Source: Chitinophagaceae bacterium UBA4407
GTDB taxonomy: Bacteria; Bacteroidota; Bacteroidia; Chitinophagales; Chitinophagaceae
Assembly (NCBI GenBank): GCA_002390845.1
Contig: DGQT01000094.1
Location: 1 to 64,000, forward strand
Length of the DNA: 64,000 nt
Direction: 5' to 3'
Positions 40,294 through 48,686 of the stretch are shown in pieces (positions within the stretch are counted from its first letter, which is position 1; each line of letters opens with the position of its first letter). The translations under genes were made by a program, and so were the position numbers. A model generated the notes under the pieces. That model did no database searches and was not told the origin of the DNA. It saw nothing but the letters and a program-made list of their open reading frames with translations.

Positions 40294-41571
40294 ATGGCAG
40301 CCATTCAAAAAAACAAATTATTTGTAGCCAGTTGTTTATCATTATTAGTTACCTCGCTTTCGTTTGGTATCCGTGCAGGGATATTAGGAAGACTTGGTGT
40401 AGAATTTCAGTTAAATGCCCAGCAATTAGGCACCATTGCAGCAACGGCCTTTTGGGGTTTTCCTTTAGCAATAGTTATAGGCGGAATGATAGTAGATGTT
40501 ATAGGCATGAAGAAATTATTAATAGGGGCTTTTGTGTTTCATCTTGCCGGTATCTTGCTTACTATTTTTGCAGGAGGTTACTGGAGTTTGTTTATTTCAA
40601 CACTATGCATCGGCATTGCAAACGGCACGGTAGAAGCTGCATGTAATCCTTTGGTGGCAACTATACATGCTGACAATAAGACAACCAAACTTAATCATTT
40701 TCATTTGTGGTTTCCGGGAGGAATTGTAATTGGAACATTAATCGTATTTCTTTTTGATAAAATAGGGCTTGGCTGGCAAATACAGGTTGGTGTAATGATA
40801 ATTCCTACTTTGATTTATGGTTATTTATTCAGCAAGTTAGATTTTCCTGTTACAGAAAGGGTAGCAAGCGGCGTATCAAGTTCAGACATGTATAAAGCTT
40901 TGCTTAATCCATTATTCCTTATAATGATCATCCTGATGTTTGGTACGGCAATTACCGAATTATTTACAGGTCAATGGATTGACGTTCTCTTAAAAAATGT
41001 AACAGATAATGCAATACTTCTTCTAACTATCGAAACGGGCGTAATGGTAGTAGGCCGTGCATTTGCCGGTCCTGTAGTACACAGGCTATCTCCTACGGGT
41101 GTGTTATTGTTCTCCGCTACATTTGCTGCTTTAGGGTTGTATCTTCTTGGTCATTCAGATGGCAATATGTTATTTGTGGGCGCATTGGTATTTGGTATCG
41201 GTGTTTGTTATTTCTGGCCTACTATGCTGGGATTTGTTTCAGAAAACTTACCCAAAACAGGTGCCGTGGGTATGAACTTTATGGGCGGTGCAGGTATGTT
41301 TGCTGTATCACTTTATATGATCGTAATGGGCAAGCACTACGATACTTTATTGGCTGCAAAATTACCAGCGGGTGCAAATCTAGCCGACTATTCTTCTGCC
41401 CCCTCGGGATCAGAAATGGCAAACCTGCTTGCTGAAGCAAAAAAAACAGCAGGTCCCGACATAATCAACACAACTTTATTTATTCCAATTGCACTCATTG
41501 TAGCATTTGCTATTTTATTTGTTTACATGCGCGGCAAAAAGAAAACAAGTTTGCAAACATCAGCAGCATAA
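40294..41571 (+). CDS. MFS transporter, sugar-type
   Basis: 425-residue inner-membrane protein with about 12 predicted helices. The N-terminal half has SLSFGIRAGILGRLGVEFQLNAQQLGTIAATAFWGFPLAIVIGGMIVDVIGMKKLL, where the G-x-x-x-D-x-x-G loop between helices 2 and 3 is MFS-typical. A central cytoplasmic loop is near residue 200. The C-terminal half includes GVMVVGRAFAGPVVHRLSPTGVLL. A helix-breaking insert (AKLPAGANLADYSSAPSG) lies before the last helix. It starts a probable two-gene operon with the hydroxypyruvate-isomerase-like gene 26 bases downstream. It may import an oxidised sugar produced by the periplasmic dehydrogenases. Confidence 0.88.
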   Translation: MAAIQKNKLFVASCLSLLVTSLSFGIRAGILGRLGVEFQLNAQQLGTIAATAFWGFPLAIVIGGMIVDVIGMKKLLIGAFVFHLAGILLTIFAGGYWSLFISTLCIGIANGTVEAACNPLVATIHADNKTTKLNHFHLWFPGGIVIGTLIVFLFDKIGLGWQIQVGVMIIPTLIYGYLFSKLDFPVTERVASGVSSSDMYKALLNPLFLIMIILMFGTAITELFTGQWIDVLLKNVTDNAILLLTIETGVMVVGRAFAGPVVHRLSPTGVLLFSATFAALGLYLLGHSDGNMLFVGALVFGIGVCYFWPTMLGFVSENLPKTGAVGMNFMGGAGMFAVSLYMIVMGKHYDTLLAAKLPAGANLADYSSAPSGSEMANLLAEAKKTAGPDIINTTLFIPIALIVAFAILFVYMRGKKKTSLQTSAA

Positions 41572-41597
41572 TTTAAAACTAATTTACAATCCCCATC

Positions 41598-42479
41598 ATG
41601 TCAAACGATCAAAACAGAAGAAGCGCTATAAAAAACATCTTGGCAGGCTCGGCGGCTGTAGCTGCTTCGCCTTTACTTAATTCATTTAGTCCGGAACATA
41701 AAAAAGAAACCAAATTGAAAGGTAATATCAATCATTCCGTTTGCCAGTGGACATACGGTTTTCTTTCAGTTGAAGAACTGTGCAAAGCTGTAAAAGACAT
41801 TGGCTTTAATGCCATAGACCTTGTTGGACCAAAAGACTGGCCCACCCTGCAGAAATACGGCATTTACAGCTCCATGTGTAACGGATCTGAAATAAGCCTC
41901 ACCGAAGGCTGGAATCATACCCAGTACCATCAAACGCTCATTAGTAAACTCACAGACTACATTCCTCTAATGGTGGCCGCAGGCTACAAAGATGTTATTT
42001 GTTTCAGCGGCAGCAGGAACGGTATGGATGATTACACCGGACTTGATAATTGCGTGCAAGGCCTGCAGAAAGTTTTGCCCCTGGCAGAAAAAAATGGCAT
42101 CACCATACACATGGAACTGCTCAATAGTAAAATCGATCACAAAGATTATATGTGCGATAAATCTGCCTGGGGTGCAGAGTTGTGTAAACGTTTAGGATCA
42201 GAAAATTTTAAGCTCCTATACGATATTTACCACATGCAGATCGATGAGGGCGATGTAATAAGAACCATACAAAATAACCATCAGTATTTTGGGCACTACC
42301 ACACCGGCGGCGTTCCCGGCAGGCACGAGATCGATGAATCGCAGGAACTTTATTACCCCGCCATTATGAAAGCAATTCTGGCAACAGGTTATAAAGGTTA
42401 TGTAGCTCAGGAATTTATTCCTGCGGCCATAGATAAAGTAGCATCGCTTAAAAAAGCAGTAATGCTTTGCGATGTATAA
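41598..42479 (+). CDS. Hydroxypyruvate isomerase-like TIM-barrel protein with signal
   Basis: 293 residues. The N-terminus NRRSAIKNILAGSAAVAASPLLNSF has a twin-arginine-like export signal. The rest is xylose-isomerase-like: SVCQWTYGFLSVEELCKAVKDIGFNAIDLVGPKDWPTLQKYGI, then ITIHMELLNSKIDHKDYMCDKSAWGAELCKRLG, FKLLYDIYHMQIDEGD and GHYHTGGVPGRHEIDESQELYYPAIMKAIL. Glu and His residues in HMELLNS, YDIYHMQ and GHYHTGG form a metal site. The sequence is closest in style to the hydroxypyruvate isomerase (Hyi) group, but periplasmic export suggests a different substrate, plausibly a keto-sugar. Confidence 0.85.
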   Translation: MSNDQNRRSAIKNILAGSAAVAASPLLNSFSPEHKKETKLKGNINHSVCQWTYGFLSVEELCKAVKDIGFNAIDLVGPKDWPTLQKYGIYSSMCNGSEISLTEGWNHTQYHQTLISKLTDYIPLMVAAGYKDVICFSGSRNGMDDYTGLDNCVQGLQKVLPLAEKNGITIHMELLNSKIDHKDYMCDKSAWGAELCKRLGSENFKLLYDIYHMQIDEGDVIRTIQNNHQYFGHYHTGGVPGRHEIDESQELYYPAIMKAILATGYKGYVAQEFIPAAIDKVASLKKAVMLCDV

Positions 42480-42483
42480 AATA

Positions 42484-42690
42484 TTTTTTTACCAAACACC
42501 GTCAATACTATTTAGCATCGTTGCGTCGCACACTTTTACTACAGAATTACTTTGAGCTTTAGGCTGAACACCAACCTTGCTTTGTTTAGTTAACCAGCTA
42601 AAATGTACAGCCAACAGACGAATAAAGTTCTGAACGTACAAGAGAGTGACACAACAGAAGTTGAAAAGCGTACAAAAGCTCATTATATAA
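42484..42690. repeat. Complete PIE copy, mixed core types
   Basis: Left core GTTGCGTCGCACACTTTTA (42520-42538). Right core is the variant ACAAGAGAGTGACACAAC (42638-42655) preceded by GAACGT. The outer ends are degenerate (T7 ACCAAACACC; no clear GCCCGGCTC). It lies directly upstream of the first GMC gene. Confidence 0.85.
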
Positions 42691-42721
42691 AAAATAAATT
42701 TCACAAAATAAACTTACAACA

Positions 42722-44401
42722 ATGGCTGAAAATGAATATGACGCAATCGTGGTAGGCTCCGGTATAAGTGGTGGCTGGGCCGCAAAAGAACTAACAGAAA
42801 AAGGCTTAAAAACAATTATGCTCGAACGGGGGATGAATATCGAGCATATAAAAGATTACACCGAAGCAAATAAAGAAGCCTGGGATTATCCACACCGTGG
42901 CAAGCGCACCCAAAAAATGATTGAAGAATATCCCGCTTTAAAAAGAGATTACCCACTCAACGAAATTAACCTCAACTGGTGGGCAAGCGATAAAGATTCT
43001 CCTTATTCGGAAGTAAAACGCTTCGATTGGTTTCGCGGTTATCATGTAGGCGGTCGCTCCCTTTTATGGGGTCGCCAAAGCTATCGTTTAAGTGATATGT
43101 ATTTTGAAGAAAATGCAAGAGATGGTATCGCGATTGACTGGCCCGTTCGTTATAACGAGTTGGCAAAATGGTACGATCATGTTGAGAGTTTTGCAGGCGT
43201 AAGCGGTTCCAAAGAGGGGTTACCAGAATTGCCAGATGGCCAGTTTCTGCCCCCAATGGATATGAACTGCGTAGAAAAAGATGTAGCGGTGCGTTTAAAA
43301 GAACATTATAAAGGCATCCGTAAAATGATTATTGGCCGCACTGCGCATATTACTGCCCCGCACGCCGACAGGCAGCAGTGCCAGTTTAGAAATAAGTGCT
43401 GGCTGGGTTGCCCGTTTGGCGGCTATTTCAGCACACAGTCTTCCACCTTACCTGCCGCAATGAAAACAGGAAACCTCACCGTTCGTCCCTGGAGCATTGT
43501 TACAAAAATCCTGTACGATAAAGACACAAAAAAAGCAACAGGCGTAGAAGTGCTCGATGGTGAAACCAATAAAACTTATGTGTATAAGGCTAAGGTTATT
43601 TTCCTTAACGCTTCCACATTCAATTCTACATGGATCCTGATGAATTCTGCAACCGATATATGGCCCGATGGCCTCGGCAGCAGCAGTGGAGAACTTGGCC
43701 ATAATATAATGGACCACCATTTAAACGTAGGCGTAAGCGGCGAGATAGACGGCTACGATGACAAATATTATTTCGGCCGCCGCGCCAATGGTTTTTATAT
43801 TCCGCGATACCGTAATTTCTTTGGCGATAAACGCGATTACCTGCGTGGTTTCGGTTACCAGGGCAGCGCCAGCCGCCAGGGATGGAACCACGATGTTTCA
43901 GAATACAGTATTGGCAGCGAATACAAAGAAGCCCTTACCGAACCCGGCGGATGGACCCTCGGCATGGGTGGCTTTGGCGAAACACTGCCTTATCATGAAA
44001 ACAAAATGACCCTCGATAAAACGAAAACAGATAAATGGGGTTTAAATATTATTTCTTTCGACGCAGAATTGAAAGATAATGAACTTAAGATGCGTAAAGA
44101 CATGCTCGAAGACGGCAAAGAAATGCTCGAAGCGATGGGGGCAAAAAATGTAAAAGGCAGCGATACCAATCCATACCTCGGCCGCGGTATCCACGAAATG
44201 GGCACAGCACGTATGGGTGCAGATCCAAAAACATCGGTGCTTAATAAATTTAACCAGGTTTGGGATGCACAAAACGTTTTTGTAACCGATGGTTCATTCA
44301 TGACATCGGCTGCATGCCAGAATCCATCTTTAACTTATATGGCTTTTACTGCACGTGCTGTAGATCATGCGGTTGAAGAATTAAAAAAGGGAAATATTTA
44401 G
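42722..44401 (+). CDS. GMC oxidoreductase 1 (glucoside/gluconate dehydrogenase-type FAD subunit)
   Basis: 559-residue FAD enzyme. The dinucleotide fold VVGSGISGGWAAKELTEKGLKTIMLERG is at residues 9-36. Cys220, Cys226 and Cys230 form CQFRNKCWLGC, the Cx5Cx3C motif that binds a [3Fe-4S] cluster in the related bacterial FAD glucose dehydrogenase. The catalytic pair is His491 (GIHEMGTARMG) and Asn534 (QNPSLTY). It has no signal peptide; related enzymes are carried through Tat by their small subunit. Unlike the other four paralogues it lacks the short MPGDxLNxN N-terminal extension. With copies 4 and 5 it forms the HEMGTARMG subgroup. Confidence 0.93.
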   Translation: MAENEYDAIVVGSGISGGWAAKELTEKGLKTIMLERGMNIEHIKDYTEANKEAWDYPHRGKRTQKMIEEYPALKRDYPLNEINLNWWASDKDSPYSEVKRFDWFRGYHVGGRSLLWGRQSYRLSDMYFEENARDGIAIDWPVRYNELAKWYDHVESFAGVSGSKEGLPELPDGQFLPPMDMNCVEKDVAVRLKEHYKGIRKMIIGRTAHITAPHADRQQCQFRNKCWLGCPFGGYFSTQSSTLPAAMKTGNLTVRPWSIVTKILYDKDTKKATGVEVLDGETNKTYVYKAKVIFLNASTFNSTWILMNSATDIWPDGLGSSSGELGHNIMDHHLNVGVSGEIDGYDDKYYFGRRANGFYIPRYRNFFGDKRDYLRGFGYQGSASRQGWNHDVSEYSIGSEYKEALTEPGGWTLGMGGFGETLPYHENKMTLDKTKTDKWGLNIISFDAELKDNELKMRKDMLEDGKEMLEAMGAKNVKGSDTNPYLGRGIHEMGTARMGADPKTSVLNKFNQVWDAQNVFVTDGSFMTSAACQNPSLTYMAFTARAVDHAVEELKKGNI

Positions 44402-44488
44402 ATCGCTGATTTTCTGATATCTGATTTAAAGATGTTTTTTATAAATCACATATCATAAAATCCGACATCAGAGATTGCACATGATAGA

Positions 44489-44634
44489 TTTTTTTGAGCC
44501 GGACGGTTGAACAAGCAATAAACATTCTCGCGTCGCACACTTCAGCGTTTGGATCGTAGCTGAGCAATGTTCAGAACGTAAAAGTGAGTGACACAACAGG
44601 CGATGCCAATAGGACAAATGTTGGTAACAAAATC
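44489..44634. repeat. PIE copy between GMC genes 1 and 2
   Basis: T7 GAGCCGGAC (44489-44504), left core CGCGTCGCACACTT, right core variant AACGTAAAAGTGAGTGACACAAC region (44573-44596), outer end type B GTTGGTAACAAAATC. The preceding 90 bases contain short ATCTGATT/AATCAGAT-type repeats also seen after copies 2 and 4. Confidence 0.8.
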
Positions 44635-44664
44635 AGACATCACAAAATCAGACATCACAAATAA

Positions 44665-46398
44665 ATGCCGGACGATTCTTTAAAAGTAAATATCAATTCC
44701 GGAGGCGTTGCAAAAAACACCTACGATGCAATTGTTATTGGTTCAGGCATCAGTGGTGGCTGGGCTGCAAAAGAATTGTGTGAGCTGGGTTTAAAGACTT
44801 TAGTGCTTGAAAGAGGAAGGCCAGTGCAGCATATCAAAGACTATCCCACAGCTACAAGAGCGCCTTGGGAACTTACCCACCGGGGAAACAGCACAGCAAA
44901 GACAATAAAAGACAATCCTCTTATTTCAAGGGCCGCCGGTTTTGGTGAGGATACTGAACATTTTTTTATAAAAGATGCAGACCATCCCTACATACAGGAA
45001 AAACCTTTTGAGTGGATTCGCGGTTACCAGGTTGGAGGTAAGTCTCTTACCTGGGGTAGGTGCACACAACGTTGGAGCGATTTTGAATTTACCGGTCCGC
45101 AAAGGTTTAACTACGGCTGGGATTGGCCCATACGTTACGCGGATGTTGCACCCTGGTATTCGCATGTTGAAAAATTTATTGGTGTTTGTGGTAATAAAGA
45201 TGGTTTGGAGTCAATGCCCGATGGCGAATTTCTGCCGCCATTTGAGTTGAACTGCGTAGAGCAACATTTGAAAGAAAGCTTTTTGAAAAATTACGGCGAC
45301 CGCCATCTGGTTCACGCAAGATGGGCGCATTTAACAAAGCCAAACCAGGTTCATTTAGATCAGGGCCGCGGACAATGCCAGGCCAGAAATTTGTGTATGC
45401 GTGGTTGCCCTTTTGGCGGCTACTTTAGTTCCAATTCATCCACGTTACCGTGGGCTGAAAAGACCGGGAATTTAACCGTAAGGCCTTTCTCCGTTGTTCA
45501 TTCGATCATCTATGATGAACAAAAACAAAAGGCAAGTGGTGTTAGGGTAATTGATGCCGAAACAAAAGAAGCAACGGAGTTCTTTGCCAAAATAATTTTT
45601 GTAAATGGCTCATCGTTGAACAGCAATTTAATTTTGCTCAATTCAACATCTAACCGCTTTCCAAATGGTTTGGGTAATGATAGCGGCGTGTTAGGCAAGT
45701 TCATCTGTCATCACAATTACCGGGGTTGGATCAATGGAAAGATCGAGGGCTTTGAAGATAAATACGTCTTTGGCCGCAACCCCACAGATGCGATTGTGGC
45801 TAACTATCGCAACCTGTATAAAATAGATACAGATTTTGTTGGTGGCTATACCACTTATATGGGCGCCTATCGGGAACGGGGCAATGGAGATCGCTGCCCT
45901 GAACAGATTGGCCCAACATTTAAAGAGGCGATGACAGAACCAGGGCAGTGGCATGTTTATGCATATCTGCAGGGCGAAACAATTCCCCGGGAAAGCAATC
46001 ATGTAAGGCTTAGCACAGACCAAAAAGATCAATGGGGCATACCATTACTCGTTACTTCAGTAGAATATGACGACAACGATGAAAAATTACTGAAAGACTT
46101 TTTTGTTCAGACCGAAGAAATGCTTTCAAAAGCAGGCGTAACAGAGATTCAACATAGCGACAGCAAATGGCCTCCAGGTCTTGATATTCACGAAATGGGC
46201 GGGTGCAGAATGGGCGCAGATCCAAAAACGTCTATGCTTGATAAATGGAATGCACTGCACCATTGCAAAAATGTTTTTGTAACAGATGGTGCGGCCATGG
46301 CAAGTACCGGAAATCAAAGCCCGAGCATTTTGTACATGACGTTAACCGCAAGGGCAGCCAATTATGCAGTAGAGGAATTGAAGAAAGGGAATCTTTAG
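44665..46398 (+). CDS. GMC oxidoreductase 2, active-site Asn replaced by Ser
   Basis: 577 residues, same architecture as its neighbours: N-terminal extension MPDDSLKVNINSGGVAKNT, FAD fold VIGSGISGGWAAKELCELGLK, Cys238/244/248 in CQARNLCMRGC, and His509 in DIHEMGGCRMG. The key difference is at residue 552: the other four copies have QNPS, this one QSPS (codon AGC, 46318-46320), so the catalytic Asn of the His/Asn pair is Ser. The following TYMAF is also changed to ILYMTL. Either the enzyme has a modified active site or it is drifting toward loss of function. It groups with copy 3 by HEMGGxRMG. Confidence 0.93.
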   Translation: MPDDSLKVNINSGGVAKNTYDAIVIGSGISGGWAAKELCELGLKTLVLERGRPVQHIKDYPTATRAPWELTHRGNSTAKTIKDNPLISRAAGFGEDTEHFFIKDADHPYIQEKPFEWIRGYQVGGKSLTWGRCTQRWSDFEFTGPQRFNYGWDWPIRYADVAPWYSHVEKFIGVCGNKDGLESMPDGEFLPPFELNCVEQHLKESFLKNYGDRHLVHARWAHLTKPNQVHLDQGRGQCQARNLCMRGCPFGGYFSSNSSTLPWAEKTGNLTVRPFSVVHSIIYDEQKQKASGVRVIDAETKEATEFFAKIIFVNGSSLNSNLILLNSTSNRFPNGLGNDSGVLGKFICHHNYRGWINGKIEGFEDKYVFGRNPTDAIVANYRNLYKIDTDFVGGYTTYMGAYRERGNGDRCPEQIGPTFKEAMTEPGQWHVYAYLQGETIPRESNHVRLSTDQKDQWGIPLLVTSVEYDDNDEKLLKDFFVQTEEMLSKAGVTEIQHSDSKWPPGLDIHEMGGCRMGADPKTSMLDKWNALHHCKNVFVTDGAAMASTGNQSPSILYMTLTARAANYAVEELKKGNL

Positions 46399-46456
46399 AT
46401 CGCTGATTTTATGATGTCTGATTTGAAGATGTATTTTATAAATCAGACATCAGAGA

Positions 46457-46675
46457 TTTTTTTGGGCCGGGCAAGAGGAATTAATTTGATAATTTGGAGA
46501 TTTGATGATGTGTCAACGAAATACATAATCAAATTGACCAATCATCATATCATCAAATCAGCATCCTTGCGTCGCACACTTCAGCGTTCGGATCATTGCT
46601 GAACAAAGTTCAGAAAGTAAAAGTGAGTGACACAACAGGCGATGCCAAAAGCACAAATGCTGGTAACAAAATCAA
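46457..46675. repeat. PIE copy between GMC genes 2 and 3, expanded left arm
   Basis: T7 GGGCCGGGC (46457-46472). The left core TTGCGTCGCACACTTCAGCG is at 46567-46586. Between them an extra block of about 75 bases has its own inverted repeat (GATTTGATGATG ... CATCATATCATCAAATC). Right core variant AAGTGAGTGACACAAC ends near 46635, outer end GCTGGTAACAAAATC. Confidence 0.8.
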
Positions 46676-46711
46676 AGATCAAAAAATCAGACATCAAGAA
46701 ACTAAAATAAC

Positions 46712-48442
46712 ATGCCAGGCGATTCTTTAAATGTAAATATCAATGCAGGAGGTGTTGCAAAAAACACGTTCGATGCAATTGTAATTGGCTCAGGCATCAG
46801 CGGTGGCTGGGCTGCAAAAGAATTGTGCGAAAAAGGTTTAAAAACGCTGGTGCTGGAAAGGGGCAAAGATGTGGTGCACCTGAAAGATTATCCCACTGCC
46901 ACAAAAAATCCCTGGGATTTTGAACACCGCGGCGAAATACCAATCAACACCGCAAAAGAAAACCCAATATTATCAAAATGCTACGCCTATTACGAAGGCT
47001 CTCAGCATTTTTTTGTAAAAGATAAAGAACATCCCTACGTTCAGGAAAAGCCCTTCGATTGGATTCGTGGCTACCAGGTTGGTGGTAAATCGTTGCTATG
47101 GGCAAGGGCCACACAACGCTGGAGCAAGTACGATTTTGAAGGGCCTGGCCGCGATGGCTTTGCAGTTGAATGGCCTGTTACTTATGATGAGATGGCACCA
47201 TGGTACAGCCATGTTGAATTATTCGCAGGCATCAGCGGCAATAAAGATGGTTTAGATACCATGCCCGACGGTGAATTTTTGCCACCCTGGGAATTGAATT
47301 GTGTAGAGAAAGAAATCCAGGAAAAAATAAATTCAACTTATACAGACCGCCGCTCAATTATAGGTCGGTGCGCACACTTAACCAAGCCCAACCAAATACA
47401 CCTTGATCAGGGACGCCAACAATGCCAGGCAAGAACTTTGTGCGAAAGGGGCTGCCCGTTTGGTGGTTATTTTAGTTCAAATGCATCTACTTTACCATGG
47501 GCTGCAAAAACAGGTAATCTTACGCTTCGTCCGGATTCTGTTGTTCACTCCATTATTTACGATGAGCAAAAAGGAAAAGCAACTGGCGTTCGTGTAATTG
47601 ATGCGCACACCAAAGAAGCAACGGAATATTTTGCAAAGGTCATTTTTGTGAATGCAGCATGTCTTAATTCAAATCTTATTTTACTTAATTCTACCTCTAA
47701 TCGTTTCCCCAATGGCTTTGGAAACGATAATGGCTTGCTGGGTAAATTCGTTGCATTTCATAATTACCGCGGCACACTCACCGCAAGTTATGACGGCCAT
47801 TTAGATCAATATTATTACACCCGTAAACCAACGGGTGCCATGTTGCCAAACTTCCGCAATGTACACAAACAGGAAACGGATTTTCTACGTGGTTACATGA
47901 TGCACTACAGCGCAGGCAGGGGCAGAGGTGATGCAAGCAACAAAGAAGATATCGGTGGTGCTTTTAAAGATGCTATTTCCGAGGCCGGCGGTTGGGGCGT
48001 ATTTATGATGATGCAGGGTGAGACAATTCCAAAAGAAACAAACCATGTTCGTCTGAGCAAAGATGTAAAAGACGAATGGGGAATACCGCAGCTCATAACC
48101 TCAGTGGGTTACGACGATAATGACGAAAAACTTTTAAAAGATTTTTTAGAGCAGGGCGAAGAAATGCTTACAAAAGTGGGTTGCAAAAACATTCAGACGA
48201 ACGACAGCAAGCAAGCGCCTGGATTGGATATACACGAAATGGGCGGGGTGCGTATGGGCAAAGATCCTAAAACATCCATGCTCGATAAATGGAATGCATT
48301 TCACAATTGTAAAAATGTTTTTGTTACCGATGGCGCCGCGATGGTTTCTACAAGTACGCAGAACCCTTCGCTTACGTTTATGGCGTTTACAGCAAGGGCA
48401 GCAAATCATGCGGTAGAAGAATTGAAAAAGGGGAATATTTAA
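46712..48442 (+). CDS. GMC oxidoreductase 3
   Basis: 576 residues. Extension MPGDSLNVNINAGGVAKNT, FAD fold VIGSGISGGWAAKELCEKGLK, iron-sulfur Cys238/244/248 in CQARTLCERGC, catalytic His508 (DIHEMGGVRMG) and Asn551 (QNPSLTF). It is closest to copy 2, sharing DPKTSMLDKWNA and the HLDQGR segment before the Cys motif, but it keeps the intact His/Asn pair. It probably oxidises a sugar or glycoside in the periplasm after Tat export with the subunit-3 partner at 53284. No signal peptide of its own. Confidence 0.93.
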   Translation: MPGDSLNVNINAGGVAKNTFDAIVIGSGISGGWAAKELCEKGLKTLVLERGKDVVHLKDYPTATKNPWDFEHRGEIPINTAKENPILSKCYAYYEGSQHFFVKDKEHPYVQEKPFDWIRGYQVGGKSLLWARATQRWSKYDFEGPGRDGFAVEWPVTYDEMAPWYSHVELFAGISGNKDGLDTMPDGEFLPPWELNCVEKEIQEKINSTYTDRRSIIGRCAHLTKPNQIHLDQGRQQCQARTLCERGCPFGGYFSSNASTLPWAAKTGNLTLRPDSVVHSIIYDEQKGKATGVRVIDAHTKEATEYFAKVIFVNAACLNSNLILLNSTSNRFPNGFGNDNGLLGKFVAFHNYRGTLTASYDGHLDQYYYTRKPTGAMLPNFRNVHKQETDFLRGYMMHYSAGRGRGDASNKEDIGGAFKDAISEAGGWGVFMMMQGETIPKETNHVRLSKDVKDEWGIPQLITSVGYDDNDEKLLKDFLEQGEEMLTKVGCKNIQTNDSKQAPGLDIHEMGGVRMGKDPKTSMLDKWNAFHNCKNVFVTDGAAMVSTSTQNPSLTFMAFTARAANHAVEELKKGNI

Positions 48443-48483
48443 TGTGCGGATGTGTTGATGTGCAAATGTGCAGATGAAGAAAA

Positions 48484-48655
48484 TTTTAGGACCTGGCAGT
48501 TGAATAAGTATTGAACTTTTCTTGCGTCGCACTCTTGTACGGTTGGATGATATGGCAGCAAAATACACTGGCAGCCAAAGATGATTTATAATCAGAAAGT
48601 ACAAGTGAGTGACACAACGAAGATGCCATGAAATACAAAAGTTGATAAACAAAAT
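48484..48655. repeat. PIE copy between GMC genes 3 and 4
   Basis: Outer AGGACCTGGCAG, left core TTGCGTCGCACTCTTGTAC (48522-48540), loop GGTTGGATGATATGGCAGC, right core variant GTACAAGTGAGTGACACAAC (48599-48618). The loop is shared with the copies at 50476 and 52433, so these three arose together with the gene duplications. Confidence 0.88.
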
Positions 48656-48686
48656 CAGAAATTAATAAATCAGAAATTAAAACATT

